Shown piece after piece: positions 1 to 8,500 of a DNA stretch of 54,921 nt. Numbering within the stretch: position 1 is the first letter of the stretch; the number at the start of each line of letters is the position of its first letter. The translations under genes were made by a program, and so were the position numbers. The notes below the pieces were generated by a model. It saw nothing but the letters and a program-made list of their open reading frames with translations. It had not been told where the DNA came from and did no database searches. Source of the DNA: Burkholderiaceae bacterium (GTDB lineage Bacteria; Pseudomonadota; Gammaproteobacteria; Burkholderiales; Burkholderiaceae); contig CANJBQ010000016.1 in assembly GCA_947472645.1 (NCBI GenBank), positions 1 to 54,921 of the forward strand. Reading direction: 5' to 3'.

Positions 1-48
1 ACGCTACCCTTTGGTTTAGAATGAGTCAATGATCGTTAGGGAGATAAC

Positions 49-507
49 ATGAGCTACGTTGAAAATAATCTATTGGTTGGTGAATCAATGACCTACCGTG
101 CAAAATTGCATTGGATTATCTTTATGAGGGGTGGATTTTTCGTGATTACTGCAATCATTGCATTAGTTTTTTTAGAGAGTCCCTATAACCAATACCTAGG
201 CAGCTTTTTATTTTTATTGGCAATTTTTTATTTGATCACACCTGTCATTGAATTTTATTCTAATGAGTTTGCTGTTACGAATAAGCGCCTGATCGTGAAA
301 ACAGGATTTATCAGAATAAATTCCCTTGAAATTCTTTTATCTAAGGTTGAAGGTATTCAGGTGAATCAATCGATTTTAGGACGAATTCTTGGTTATGGAT
401 CTATTACTATTACTGGAACTGGTGGATCAAGAGACCCTTATTTAAATATTGCGGAACCACTAGAGTTTCGTAAAAAAGCTCAAGAGCAAATCTCTACCTC
501 ATCTTAA
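49..507 (+). CDS. PH domain-containing membrane protein (bPH2/DUF304, YdbS-like)
   Basis: Small membrane protein of 152 residues. Two hydrophobic segments lie at about residues 24-42 and 50-68. A bacterial PH-like (bPH2) domain follows, with the family signatures EFAVTNKRLIVKTGFI and LLSKVEGIQVNQS and a GTGGSRDPY turn near the end. The family is widespread and its biochemical role is mostly unknown; it sits in the inner membrane with the PH-like part on the cytoplasmic side. A good ribosome binding site (GGGAGA) stands 5-10 bases before the ATG. The neighbours give no clue to a specific role. Family assignment is secure, function is not. Confidence 0.8.
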   Translation: MSYVENNLLVGESMTYRAKLHWIIFMRGGFFVITAIIALVFLESPYNQYLGSFLFLLAIFYLITPVIEFYSNEFAVTNKRLIVKTGFIRINSLEILLSKVEGIQVNQSILGRILGYGSITITGTGGSRDPYLNIAEPLEFRKKAQEQISTSS

Positions 508-590
508 ATAAAAAATTTCATTGATGTAAGGTGTCGATTAGATCTTAGTTAGGTCTATAGGACTATTGTTTTTTAACAATTGATACTCTC

Positions 591-604
591 TTGATATACA
601 TCAA
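591..604 (+). promoter_or_regulatory. FNR box, class II position
   Basis: TTGATATACATCAA is a perfect match to the FNR consensus TTGAT-N4-ATCAA. Its centre (597.5) lies about 41 bases before the start point expected from a -10-like TAAACT at 626-631, which is the classic class II activation geometry. It would drive the 34-codon ORF and the DUF1488-like gene under low oxygen. An fnr gene lies 2 kb downstream. Confidence 0.7.
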
Positions 605-664
605 ATGTTTTGATGAAAGCTTCGATAAACTCTATGGAAGTTAATATCGCTAATGGAGAAACAG

Positions 665-769
665 ATGATTGAATTGAAAGGCCTTAATACTCAGGGTATT
701 GTGATTCTACATCCTGATGGATTTTTTCCTACAGAGTTCTTTGGTTTTATACAAATGAGGGCTATTTAA
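665..769 (+). CDS. Possible 34-residue leader or small protein
   Basis: A short ORF starts with ATG seven bases after a GGAGA ribosome binding site and ends three bases before the next gene's ATG. The product (MIELKGLNTQGIVILHPDGF, then 14 more residues) matches no family I recognise. It is the first ORF after the FNR-box promoter. The downstream gene has no clear ribosome binding site of its own at good spacing, so translation may be coupled. It could be a real small protein or only a translated leader. Confidence 0.4.
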   Translation: MIELKGLNTQGIVILHPDGFFPTEFFGFIQMRAI

Positions 770-772
770 ATC

Positions 773-1039
773 ATGAAGATTGAATTCATCGGTCCTCCAT
801 TAATTGCTGCAGATGGTGGCATTCAATATGAGGCTAAGTTAAATGGTCATTCGATAACTTGTTACTTTAGTTACGAATTATTAGAGGATTTAGATCCGTA
901 TGATGTTTTGGATAATGCGATGGATCATTTTAAAAAACACCAATTAAAGTTACTCTCGATTGCTGAACAGAAGATCTTAGATGGTCATTTGCACAATAAT
1001 CATATTTATGTTTTTACCAATGATCTAACTTTTGATTAA
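773..1039 (+). CDS. DUF1488-like small protein
   Basis: 88-residue soluble protein with no signal peptide. The pattern resembles DUF1488: an N-terminal FIGPPLIAADGGIQYEA strand pair, a central CYFSYELLEDL segment, a helical middle and a C-terminal HIYVFTNDLTFD strand. The function of that family is unknown. It probably shares one transcript with the 34-codon ORF and the FNR-box promoter upstream, so oxygen-dependent expression is likely. The assignment to DUF1488 is tentative; the reading frame itself is convincing. Confidence 0.6.
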   Translation: MKIEFIGPPLIAADGGIQYEAKLNGHSITCYFSYELLEDLDPYDVLDNAMDHFKKHQLKLLSIAEQKILDGHLHNNHIYVFTNDLTFD

Positions 1040-1096
1040 AATAAAAAATAAGGTTTTATCCAGTTTGAATTTGGCATATAGTAAAAATGCAATATC

Positions 1097-1966
1097 TTAA
1101 GATTGCGATAGGGCGCGATTTAAGATGAAACGCATTTCTTTACTGAGCTCACTTGGGGTCATGCCGATTGGGCCGTAACCTTTCCGAACAAAAGAATCAC
1201 CTGCTAGAGCATGGATTTCTACAGCCAGACAACAGGCTTGCCAAGGCGTTAAATGGTGGAATAATGATTGCGCCACTAAAGAACCGATAGCCCCTGCCAA
1301 CACATCTCCCATCCCTGCGCAGGCCATCCCGGGATTTCCATCAAAGCAAGTTAGCATGGGTTCAGACTTCATGCCAAGTAGCGTTTTGTGTCCTTTCAGA
1401 ATGACTATGGAGTTATACATTTCAATGATTTGATGTAAAGCATTATTTCTGTTTTTTTGGATATCTTCACATGACTTATTGAGTAAACGACTGGCTTCTC
1501 CAGGGTGAGGAGTCAGAATAGTTGTCCAGAACCTTTCGCGAATTAGTTCTGTGAACTCTGGATGGTTTGCCAGTAGATTAAGTCCGTCTGCATCAATCAC
1601 TAGCGGGGCATAGTATTCAATGGCGGCGAGTAGCCAGGATTTAGAAATATCATTTTGTGCAAGACCTGGACCAATGACGATCACATCAGGTTTGATCGCC
1701 TTCAGAAGCTCCAGTGGAGCGAGTATCTGAGAGCTATAAATCATCAATTCGGGGTATTCAGGAATTAGATGTGGGAAAGCTGGGTCTAGTGCAATCAACT
1801 TGACCCACCCAGCACCGCTATAGAGCGCACCTAACCCAGCAAGAATGATGGAACCTGACATTGAGGTTGAGCCACCAATGATCAGAACTTTTCCTGAATG
1901 CCCTTTATGGTCGCTCTCATGACGACTTAAGTTTTTTGTGAGATGGAGGGAGTTAAGTCGGTTCAT
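1097..1966 (-). CDS. nnrD: ADP/ATP-dependent (S)-NAD(P)H-hydrate dehydratase
   Basis: Repairs hydrated NADH and NADPH by ATP- or ADP-dependent dehydration, in the cytoplasm. The 289-residue protein is a stand-alone YjeF C-terminal (ribokinase-like) domain. Visible motifs are GKVLIIGGSTSMSGS near the start, DADGLNLLA in the middle, TPHPGEASRLL, ILKGHKTLL, and the nucleotide-binding and catalytic stretch GNPGMACAGMGDVLAG near the end. The N-terminal epimerase (NnrE) domain found in the fused bacterial enzyme is absent, so the epimerase must be encoded elsewhere. A near-perfect FNR box with a TAGAAT -10 lies upstream, which would tie this repair gene to low oxygen. Confidence 0.88.
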   Translation of the reverse strand: MNRLNSLHLTKNLSRHESDHKGHSGKVLIIGGSTSMSGSIILAGLGALYSGAGWVKLIALDPAFPHLIPEYPELMIYSSQILAPLELLKAIKPDVIVIGPGLAQNDISKSWLLAAIEYYAPLVIDADGLNLLANHPEFTELIRERFWTTILTPHPGEASRLLNKSCEDIQKNRNNALHQIIEMYNSIVILKGHKTLLGMKSEPMLTCFDGNPGMACAGMGDVLAGAIGSLVAQSLFHHLTPWQACCLAVEIHALAGDSFVRKGYGPIGMTPSELSKEMRFILNRALSQS

Positions 1967-2025
1967 AATCTGGCAGTGATGGAGTAAGCATAGGACTTAT
2001 TCTATCTAGCCAGAAGAGTTAAGTA

Positions 2026-2039
2026 TTGATATACGTCAA
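2026..2039 (-). promoter_or_regulatory. FNR box upstream of nnrD, class II position
   Basis: Read on the minus strand the site is TTGACGTATATCAA, one mismatch from TTGAT-N4-ATCAA. A -10-like TAGAAT lies at 2004-1999 on the same strand, giving an expected start near 1992. That is about 41 bases from the box centre, the class II spacing. The target is nnrD. Confidence 0.6.
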
Positions 2040-2062
2040 ATCATTGATCGTTAATTTCAATC

Positions 2063-2087
2063 AAACATAACCAATTGCGTTATGTTT
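2063..2087 (-). terminator. Hairpin at the end of fnr
   Basis: A perfect 9-base inverted repeat (AAACATAAC / GTTATGTTT) with a 7-base loop overlaps the fnr stop codon. It is AT-rich and lacks a strong T run on the minus strand, so it is a weak terminator candidate. Confidence 0.3.
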
Positions 2088-2790
2088 ATCCAGCAATCTT
2101 GTGAAGTTGCTCAAGATCAATCAATTTCAAATGTTTTTGTTTAATCTGAATGAGTCCCGCTTCAGAGAGCTTGGAGAGGATACGGCTCACCGTTTCAATT
2201 TGAATTCCTAAAAAACTTCCAATTTCTTCACGACCCATACTTAAATCAAACTCTATTGGATTCAGACCCCTTATGGCTCGTCTTTCTGATAAATTCACAA
2301 AGAAACAGACCATTTTTTCTTCAGCGCTTAAACTTCCTAGTGTTAAAAGATGTTTTTGATCATTAGTAATTTCATGATTAAGAATGTGATAAATATGTGT
2401 TTGGAGTGATGGTATATCTAATGCAAATTTTTCAAATTGAGAAAACTTCATGACACAGACTTCGCTTGGTTCAAGTGCGACAGCTTGCGTTTGATAGTGT
2501 TTGCCGCCTACTCCATCAAGGCCTAAAAACTCTCCGGGTAAATGAAAGCCTAAAATTTGACCTCTACCATCTGGAAGTGTCATTTCTGTCTTAAATGATC
2601 CATGGCGAATACTGAAAATAGATTGGGAAGTATCGCCTTGATGATAAATGGCTTCACCTTTATTGAGTTGCACTTTTTCAGAAACCAGATGATCAATTTC
2701 TATAATTTCTTGGGGGCTCAAGCCTAATGGGAGGCAGAATTGTGCCATGACGCATTGAGAACATTTGTTTTGGTGGGGCATGTTTTTCAT
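2086..2790 (-). CDS. fnr: FNR-type oxygen-sensing [4Fe-4S] transcription regulator
   Basis: Global regulator of the oxic/anoxic switch. The 234-residue protein has an N-terminal cluster of cysteines (C10, C13, C19, in CSQCVMAQFC) and a fourth at C112. The C19-C112 distance is the same as C29-C122 in E. coli FNR, so an oxygen-labile [4Fe-4S] cluster is expected. A cyclic-nucleotide-binding-like beta roll spans about residues 35-120. The C-terminal winged helix carries the recognition helix IETVSRIL, with E199, S202 and R203 matching the DNA-contacting residues of E. coli FNR. The start is preceded by GAGG at good spacing. A symmetric FNR-type site in the divergent promoter region suggests autoregulation. 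Confidence 0.9.
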   Translation of the reverse strand: MKNMPHQNKCSQCVMAQFCLPLGLSPQEIIEIDHLVSEKVQLNKGEAIYHQGDTSQSIFSIRHGSFKTEMTLPDGRGQILGFHLPGEFLGLDGVGGKHYQTQAVALEPSEVCVMKFSQFEKFALDIPSLQTHIYHILNHEITNDQKHLLTLGSLSAEEKMVCFFVNLSERRAIRGLNPIEFDLSMGREEIGSFLGIQIETVSRILSKLSEAGLIQIKQKHLKLIDLEQLHKIAG

Positions 2791-2837
2791 GAAACCTCTT
2801 TTTTTAAATCATATCATTGAATTAAAAAGATGTGAGT

Positions 2838-2851
2838 TTGACGTAAGTCAA
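2838..2851. promoter_or_regulatory. Symmetric FNR/CRP-family box between fnr and the 92-residue gene
   Basis: TTGACGTAAGTCAA is a perfect palindrome with TTGAC half-sites. On the plus strand a TATTGT -10-like element (2873-2878) gives a start near 2885, about 41 bases from the box centre. On the minus strand TATGAT (2813-2808) gives a start near 2801, about 43 bases away. One site could therefore act on both divergent promoters. Confidence 0.55.
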
Positions 2852-2970
2852 AGTATTTTTACAAAAAAGGCTTATTGTGTAAATAAGAAAAATGAAGAGT
2901 GATCATATTGTTTTTTTATCTTAAGTATTTATTTGTTGTTCAACTTGAATTCAAGAAATGGGCCTGAAAA

Positions 2971-3249
2971 ATGAATAACACTTCCTTAAAATCATCCACA
3001 ACCCAGGGTTCTATTTTTCAAAGTCTGCAAGCAGCCATTATTCATGTCGACGAATCTATTACCAAACAGAGTATTCCTCTTGCAGCTGCAAGAGGTATTG
3101 TTTATAGTTTGATTGAAATGCTTGGGGCAATGATGGGCACGCCAAATTTACCAGAGCATTTATTATCTGGTTATCAGGGTCTTTTTGAGACGGCAAATGA
3201 ACTTGAGGCAAAGATTCAGCAGCTAAAAGAGCCGCATTATTTGAATTGA
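2971..3249 (+). CDS. Small protein of unknown function, FNR-box promoter
   Basis: 92-residue acidic to neutral soluble protein. I recognise no family. The N-terminus (MNNTSLKSSTTQGSIFQSLQ) looks disordered. The rest is predicted helical with a hydrophobic centre (YSLIEMLGAMMG) and a charged helix ending in EAKIQQLKEP. There is no signal peptide and no cysteine. It is transcribed divergently from fnr behind the palindromic FNR/CRP-type box, so it may be an oxygen-responsive accessory protein. No strong ribosome binding site precedes the ATG. Coding status rests on frame length and the promoter context. Confidence 0.6.
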   Translation: MNNTSLKSSTTQGSIFQSLQAAIIHVDESITKQSIPLAAARGIVYSLIEMLGAMMGTPNLPEHLLSGYQGLFETANELEAKIQQLKEPHYLN

Positions 3250-3286
3250 ATTTGTGCATACATTTTTGATTTCACAAGATTGACAT

Positions 3287-3310
3287 ATATTTCTATATAA
3301 TTGGAAATAT
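3287..3310 (+). promoter_or_regulatory. Candidate ArsR operator over -10 and start codon
   Basis: ATATTTC and GAAATAT form a perfect 7-base inverted repeat around a 10-base spacer. The repeat covers a consensus -10 (TATAAT, 3296-3301) and runs into the arsR ATG at 3309. An ArsR dimer bound here would block the promoter. With that -10 the transcript would begin at or next to the ATG, and there is no ribosome binding site, so the message may be leaderless. No good -35 is visible at normal spacing. Confidence 0.45.
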
Positions 3311-3635
3311 GAAAAACACTGATGCTGTTTCGGCATTTCTAGCTTTAGGCCAAGAAAGTCGTCTGAACATATTTCGGCTAATTGTCCAAAAGGGCGATGT
3401 CGGCTTAACGCCTTCTCAAATCGTTGAATCCTTAGGGATTCCGAATCCCACTCTGAGCTTTCATTTAAAAGAATTATTACGAGCGAACTTAATCTTGGTG
3501 GAGCGGCAAAGCCGATATTTGATTTATCGGCCTAATGCTGGTTTTGCCAACTCGTTAAGCGATTTCTTGTTAGAGAACTGTTGCAGTGGAAAGTCTTGTG
3601 ATGTGAAAGTGAAAAAAAAGGTAAGCCTTAGATGA
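3309..3635 (+). CDS. arsR: ArsR/SmtB-family arsenic-responsive repressor
   Basis: Metalloid-sensing winged-helix repressor of 108 residues. The helix-turn-helix is clear (TPSQIVESLGIPNPTLSFHL, about residues 34-53), followed by the wing (VERQSRYLIYRP). Arsenite sensing is suggested by the C-terminal cysteines C91, C92 and C97 (ENCCSGKSC), an arrangement typical of proteobacterial ArsR proteins whose As(III) site lies after the wing. The gene overlaps arsC by four bases (ATGA), so the two are translationally coupled. It probably represses its own operon through the palindrome at its start. Confidence 0.88.
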   Translation: MKNTDAVSAFLALGQESRLNIFRLIVQKGDVGLTPSQIVESLGIPNPTLSFHLKELLRANLILVERQSRYLIYRPNAGFANSLSDFLLENCCSGKSCDVKVKKKVSLR

Positions 3636-4108
3636 AAAAATACAATATTTTATTTTTATGCACACATAACTCCGCTAGATCAATATTAGGTGAAGCTTTA
3701 GCCTCTATTCATCCAAGTGGTTTGTTGGTGGGGTATTCTGCTGGGTCTAGTCCAGGTACCGCTATTAATCCTTTTGCAAAAGAGTTGGCATTAGAAGTGG
3801 GCTATGATGAATCGAAATTACGTAGCAAGAGTTGGGATGAGTATGCATTACCTGGTGCGCCTAAAATGGATTTTATCGTGACTGTTTGTGATAACGCCGC
3901 CGGTGAACAATGCCCTTTTTGGCCCGGTAGCCCGGCCACGGCTCATTGGGGATTTCCTGACCCATCGAGCATCCAAGGATCTGATGAAGAGAAAAGAAGA
4001 GCATTTAATGATGTGATGGTTGGTTTAAAAAAACGCATTGATCTGCTTGCAGCAATGCCATTAGACACATTAGATTCCATGCGTTTAAAAAAGATACATA
4101 CACAATGA
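3632..4108 (+). CDS. arsC: Arsenate reductase, low-molecular-weight phosphatase type
   Basis: Reduces arsenate to arsenite in the cytoplasm. The 158-residue protein has the phosphatase loop CTHNSARS (C10, R16) close to the N-terminus. Two further cysteines, C86 and C94 (VCDNAAGEQC), sit where thioredoxin-coupled ArsC enzymes carry their relay cysteines. The WGFPDPS segment holds the general acid aspartate. A thioredoxin-type mechanism is inferred from these three cysteines. It overlaps arsR upstream and the aquaporin downstream by four bases each, so the three genes form one operon. Confidence 0.87.
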   Translation: MKKYNILFLCTHNSARSILGEALASIHPSGLLVGYSAGSSPGTAINPFAKELALEVGYDESKLRSKSWDEYALPGAPKMDFIVTVCDNAAGEQCPFWPGSPATAHWGFPDPSSIQGSDEEKRRAFNDVMVGLKKRIDLLAAMPLDTLDSMRLKKIHTQ

Positions 4109-4770
4109 TGAGATCCTATCTAGCTGAATTTGTTGGTACAGCCTTTCTTTTAGCCATTGTTGCTGGTTCTGGAATCATGGGTGAAAGTTTAGGCGCTGGT
4201 AATGCTGCGGTAGCACTTTTAGGTAATAGTATTGCAACTGGCGCTGGACTTTACGTATTGATTGTATTGCTAGGCCCTTTATCTGGAGCTCACTTTAATC
4301 CAGTTGTGAGTTTGATGTTTTGGAGTATGGGTCAGTTGGAGTTAAAAAAATTAGTCGGCTATTGGGCTTGCCAGTTCAGTGGGGCCATACTTGGGATTTT
4401 TTTGACGCACATGATGTTTAGTCTGCCGATCATTCAAGAGTCTACTAAAGTCCGAACAGGAGCTGGTATTTGGGTGAGTGAATGCATATCGACGCTTATT
4501 TTATTATCAGTGATTCGTATTGGTGTTCAAGAGGCAAAGGATCGAATCCCTATGATCGTTGCTTTAACGGTTACGGCAGGTTATTGGTTCACATCGTCCA
4601 CTTTTTTTGCTAATCCTGCAGTCAGTGTAGCGAGAAGCTTTACGAATACATTTGTTGGAATTGCACCTATAGATGTTTTAGGTTTTATCAGCTCACAACT
4701 ATTGGCTGCTTTCATTTTTATAGTTTTAATCAGTTTGATAAAGCCTAGAAAACCATCATCTCCTTTATAA
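4105..4770 (+). CDS. Aquaporin-family channel, AqpS-like, of the arsenic operon
   Basis: Major intrinsic protein family channel, 221 residues, about six membrane segments. The two half-helix motifs are NPV (residues 65-67, in SGAHFNPVVSL) and NPA (in ANPAVSVAR, about residue 173). The change of the first NPA to NPV and the arsR-arsC context point to an arsenite exit channel like rhizobial AqpS, rather than a water or glycerol channel. No arsB or ACR3 pump is present in the operon, so the channel would be the only route out for arsenite formed by ArsC, down its gradient. Start overlaps the arsC stop. Confidence 0.8.
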   Translation: MMRSYLAEFVGTAFLLAIVAGSGIMGESLGAGNAAVALLGNSIATGAGLYVLIVLLGPLSGAHFNPVVSLMFWSMGQLELKKLVGYWACQFSGAILGIFLTHMMFSLPIIQESTKVRTGAGIWVSECISTLILLSVIRIGVQEAKDRIPMIVALTVTAGYWFTSSTFFANPAVSVARSFTNTFVGIAPIDVLGFISSQLLAAFIFIVLISLIKPRKPSSPL

Positions 4771-4832
4771 AAGCATCTTCAATAGATATGCCTCCATGTC
4801 GAGATATTTTTGATTGGAGTGCCCAACAGGCT

Positions 4833-5501
4833 TTAGGGATTAGGTGTACTTTGTAAAGCAATTCGAATTGCTTTTTTTGCCATTTCTACAAAAGATTCTA
4901 CAGAGCCTGAGCCGGTTCTAAATGACTCGCCCTTAATCACTGCAAGAGATTGGCTGATTAACTCTTTACTTTGGCTATCTAAGATTTTTCCTTCAATCAC
5001 CATAGCGGGTGTTTTTGAATTCATATCTGTCGTATAAGCTGCTGCGTTAATCGCTAACCCAATGGGGGTAAAGTTCCATGGTTGCAAACTATCATTGGAA
5101 AGTTCTGCGCCAGTAATGCCTACAGAAATAATTGCAACACCAGGACCTGGTTGTGTAACTAGTTTTATATTATCCTTAGTTTGAATACCATCGAATATAG
5201 ATTTTTGTAAAGCGTCTTTTGTTTTTGAAAGAACCTCTGGCGTAATTTTCTGTGTAACATCTTGATTAAGGAAAATCGGTTCAACGATCACACCTGAATA
5301 CATCTTATTTTTGATATCCTGATTGAAATAATGCCACGCTCTCACATCGGGATCCTTTATCGTTAAAGGTTTTAATAGTTCATATTGAGATAAAAATCCC
5401 GATTTTGGTAATGGTTGAGTAGTCAGTAGAGGAGCTGTACTACAAGCTCCTAAAAGAATGACGGCCGCACAGGCACTAAAAAGTGATAATTTGATTTTCA
5501 T
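4833..5501 (-). CDS. DUF3313-like lipoprotein
   Basis: 222-residue predicted lipoprotein. The signal peptide ends in the lipobox LLGAC, so C20 would be lipidated. The mature part resembles DUF3313 lipoproteins: an N-terminal YELLKPL segment, the VIVEPIFL strand and a C-terminal VIEGKILDSQSKELI region. Function is unknown. The ATG follows an AGGCAG ribosome binding site and lies only 18 bases after the nicB stop, so it is probably the last gene of the nicotinate operon. It could sit in the outer membrane or help place the membrane-bound NicB cytochrome domains, but nothing in the sequence proves that. Confidence 0.75.
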   Translation of the reverse strand: MKIKLSLFSACAAVILLGACSTAPLLTTQPLPKSGFLSQYELLKPLTIKDPDVRAWHYFNQDIKNKMYSGVIVEPIFLNQDVTQKITPEVLSKTKDALQKSIFDGIQTKDNIKLVTQPGPGVAIISVGITGAELSNDSLQPWNFTPIGLAINAAAYTTDMNSKTPAMVIEGKILDSQSKELISQSLAVIKGESFRTGSGSVESFVEMAKKAIRIALQSTPNP

Positions 5502-5519
5502 ATACTGCCTATTTTACGT

Positions 5520-8500
5520 TTATTGGCGTGACATCTCAACTTGAGATTTAATATTTGACCAAGGGGATTTATCTGGCGCGAAGTGTTCTCGCATATATGC
5601 CGTCAAATCGGTAATTTGTTGATTGGTTAAATTATTTTTAAAAGCAGGCATGTATCCAACCCTGTGCGTTGCTGGAGTATGGATTCCTTCAAGAATAGTT
5701 CTAATTAAGTTATTCGGATGATTGCTATGTAATTGAGAGTTGAGTTGTAAAGGGACGTTAGAGCCAGCTTCGACGCTCAAACTGACAGAAGTTGATTGAG
5801 ATTGATGACATGCTCCGCAGGCGGATTCAAAAATCCGTTGTCCGGAATTGAGTACCTGCTTAACAGGTACTTCTGTAACTTTTAATGGACTCTTGACGAT
5901 GGGTGCTTGATTCACTGAAGATAAGTAATGCGCCATCGCTTTAATATCTTCGTCATTTGATGTCGATAATTGAGTAACCACTTCAGCCATCGGTCCGCCA
6001 GCCATTCCGTGGCGCTCAGTCATACCTGTGCGGAGGTAGCGATATAACTCTGTCTCATCCCAAGCAATAGGAGACTGGTTCAAATGAGTTAATGCAGGAG
6101 CTTCCCAACCATCGATGAGATTACCAGCTAAATAATAACTCCCTGCTTTTTCAGCACCAAGTGGGTTTCTCGGTGAATGACATGCTGTGCAGTGACCTAG
6201 GCTATTAACAAGGTAAGATCCTCGGTTCCATTGTGGAGATTGTTGAGGGTCATGGAGTGTCTCAGGCGGATCTATAAATAAAGCATTCCAAAACGCCATT
6301 AATGGTCTGATATTGAAGGGGAAAGACAATTCAGTTTTTGGTGTGATGCTACGTACGGCGGTTTGAGACATTAAATAGGCATACAAAGACATTAAATCTT
6401 CATCGCTCATCTTCGAAAAAGAAGTGTAAGGAAATGCTGGATATAAATGACTTCCATCTTTCGAAATCCCATCACGCATCGCTCTTTGAAATGCGGTAAA
6501 GGACCAACTGCCAATCCCCGTTTCTATATCTGGCGTAATGTTTGTTGTATAAATCGTGCCAAATTGTGTTTCAAGAGCTCGTCCACCGGTATTGATGATT
6601 CCTCCCTCGTTTGTATGACAACCTTGGCAATTACCTAAAGTCGCTAAATTTTTACCACGCGAGATCATTTTTTCATTAAACATACTTTGATCAATTTCAT
6701 GGATAGAGGGTAGGGCATTTTTACCCATGAACATAGATGTACCAAATCCAATTGTTGCAATACCTAAAGCCCCGATGATTTTCCAAAGGCTATTTTTCAT
6801 ACCCCAGCCGCGAGATGGTTTTGAGGCGCGAAAGGGTTTCGCTGGCGGTTGTCCTAATTGAAAAGCTGCTCGTACTTTTTCAGGGGTGAAGGGTGGTTCA
6901 CGAAACCTGATCCCAGTCGCATCATAAATAGCATTGGCAATGGCTGCTGTGCCGGGTACCGAGGAAGATTCACCAGCACCTTGTGGTTGTTCATTGGGGC
7001 GAGGTATCATCACCACATCGATGATGGGAACTTCCCGAAAATTCAAAATTGGATAGGTACCCCATTCCTGTGCAGTAACCGTATTTTTGATAGGTTCAAC
7101 TGGCATGCTTTCTTTTAAAGCACGGCTCGTCGTCTGGATCACATTGCCATGAATTTGATGTTGGACACCGGCAGGATTAATCATTAAACCCGCATCATGA
7201 CCAACTACCACCCGACTCACATGAACTTCACCTGTTTGTTGATTGACCTCAACATCTGCGACCCAAGCTGCCCACGCCGCACCAAAACCTGGAAAGCGAC
7301 TATGGGTATAGCGTGCATAAGCAATACCTTGCCCCTTCAAGATAAATGGGTTTTCTGGGTCGATAGTTTTTCGTGATTCAGTATGCGCCTGCCAACCTGC
7401 TTTTTCTGCGGTGGTCTTTAATAACTCAATGGCACGCGGATCTGAAAGATATTTGAGACGAAATTCTAGAGGATCGATACCAGCGGTGATTGCCAGTTCA
7501 TCCATATACGATTCGTGCGCAAATGAGTTTGGTAAAGCTGAAACACCACGAAGCCAAGATGCTCGCAAAATGGGTGCCATATCATTGATGGTCACACGCA
7601 GGTTGTCAATATCGTAGGGTGGAACTGCCGTGCGGTCCCCCATCTCATATGCAGTTGGCGTGGCCGGAACTACTCCCGTTAATAATAGAGCGAGAAGTGG
7701 TGCACCATTCGAAGGGTACGAGACTGCAAAATCATACGCCGTGATAGCCCCTTGTGCATTAAGTCCACCATCGACCTCCATGAGTTGTGCGGCGCCTTTA
7801 GGCTCCCATACATGCTCTTGTTCTCGTGAGAGTTGAACGCGGACTGGCCTACCACCCACTGCCTTCGATAGAAGGGCTGCATCACCCGCAACATCATCGG
7901 CACAGTTTCTACCATAGCAGCCAGAGGCTTCCAGTCGAATAATCTCAATGTTGACATCAGTCACACCGGTTAATTTCGATAAGTCATTACGCAACACATG
8001 AGGATTTTGTGTCCCTGCCCATACTTGAAGGTGTGTTTCATCCAACCACTGTGCTACGGCACATGATGGGCCAATAGATGCGTGCAGTTGGTAGGGCCAT
8101 ACATAATGACGTTGCATCCGGATCGCTGTTTCTTCCAAAGCACGATCGATATCACCGACTTCTTTTACAACTCTTTTCGTAGAAGGATTTGCTTTAATTG
8201 CTGCGGTCAGATCATCAACGGCAGGTAGAGCTGGCCAAGACTTCCAAATAACGCGTAGTTCATACATCGCTTTTTCAGCAAATTCTTCACGATCAGCAAC
8301 AATACCGATAAAGTCACCAATCGTCACTATGGCCTGGATCCCTGGAATATGTGCAATCGAATCACGATCTACATAATCGAGGGTATTGCCAATAAAATCG
8401 CCATGATCAGCCCCCGAGTATGGCGGTCGTATTACACGACCATGTAACATGCCTGGCAAGCGTACATCGTGCACAAAGTTCAGTTCTCCCATCGCTTTTC

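Noticed and set aside
6447..7836. Several plus-strand frames of 60-90 codons inside nicB
   Set aside because: They are antisense shadows of a strongly supported gene, without ribosome sites or recognisable domains.
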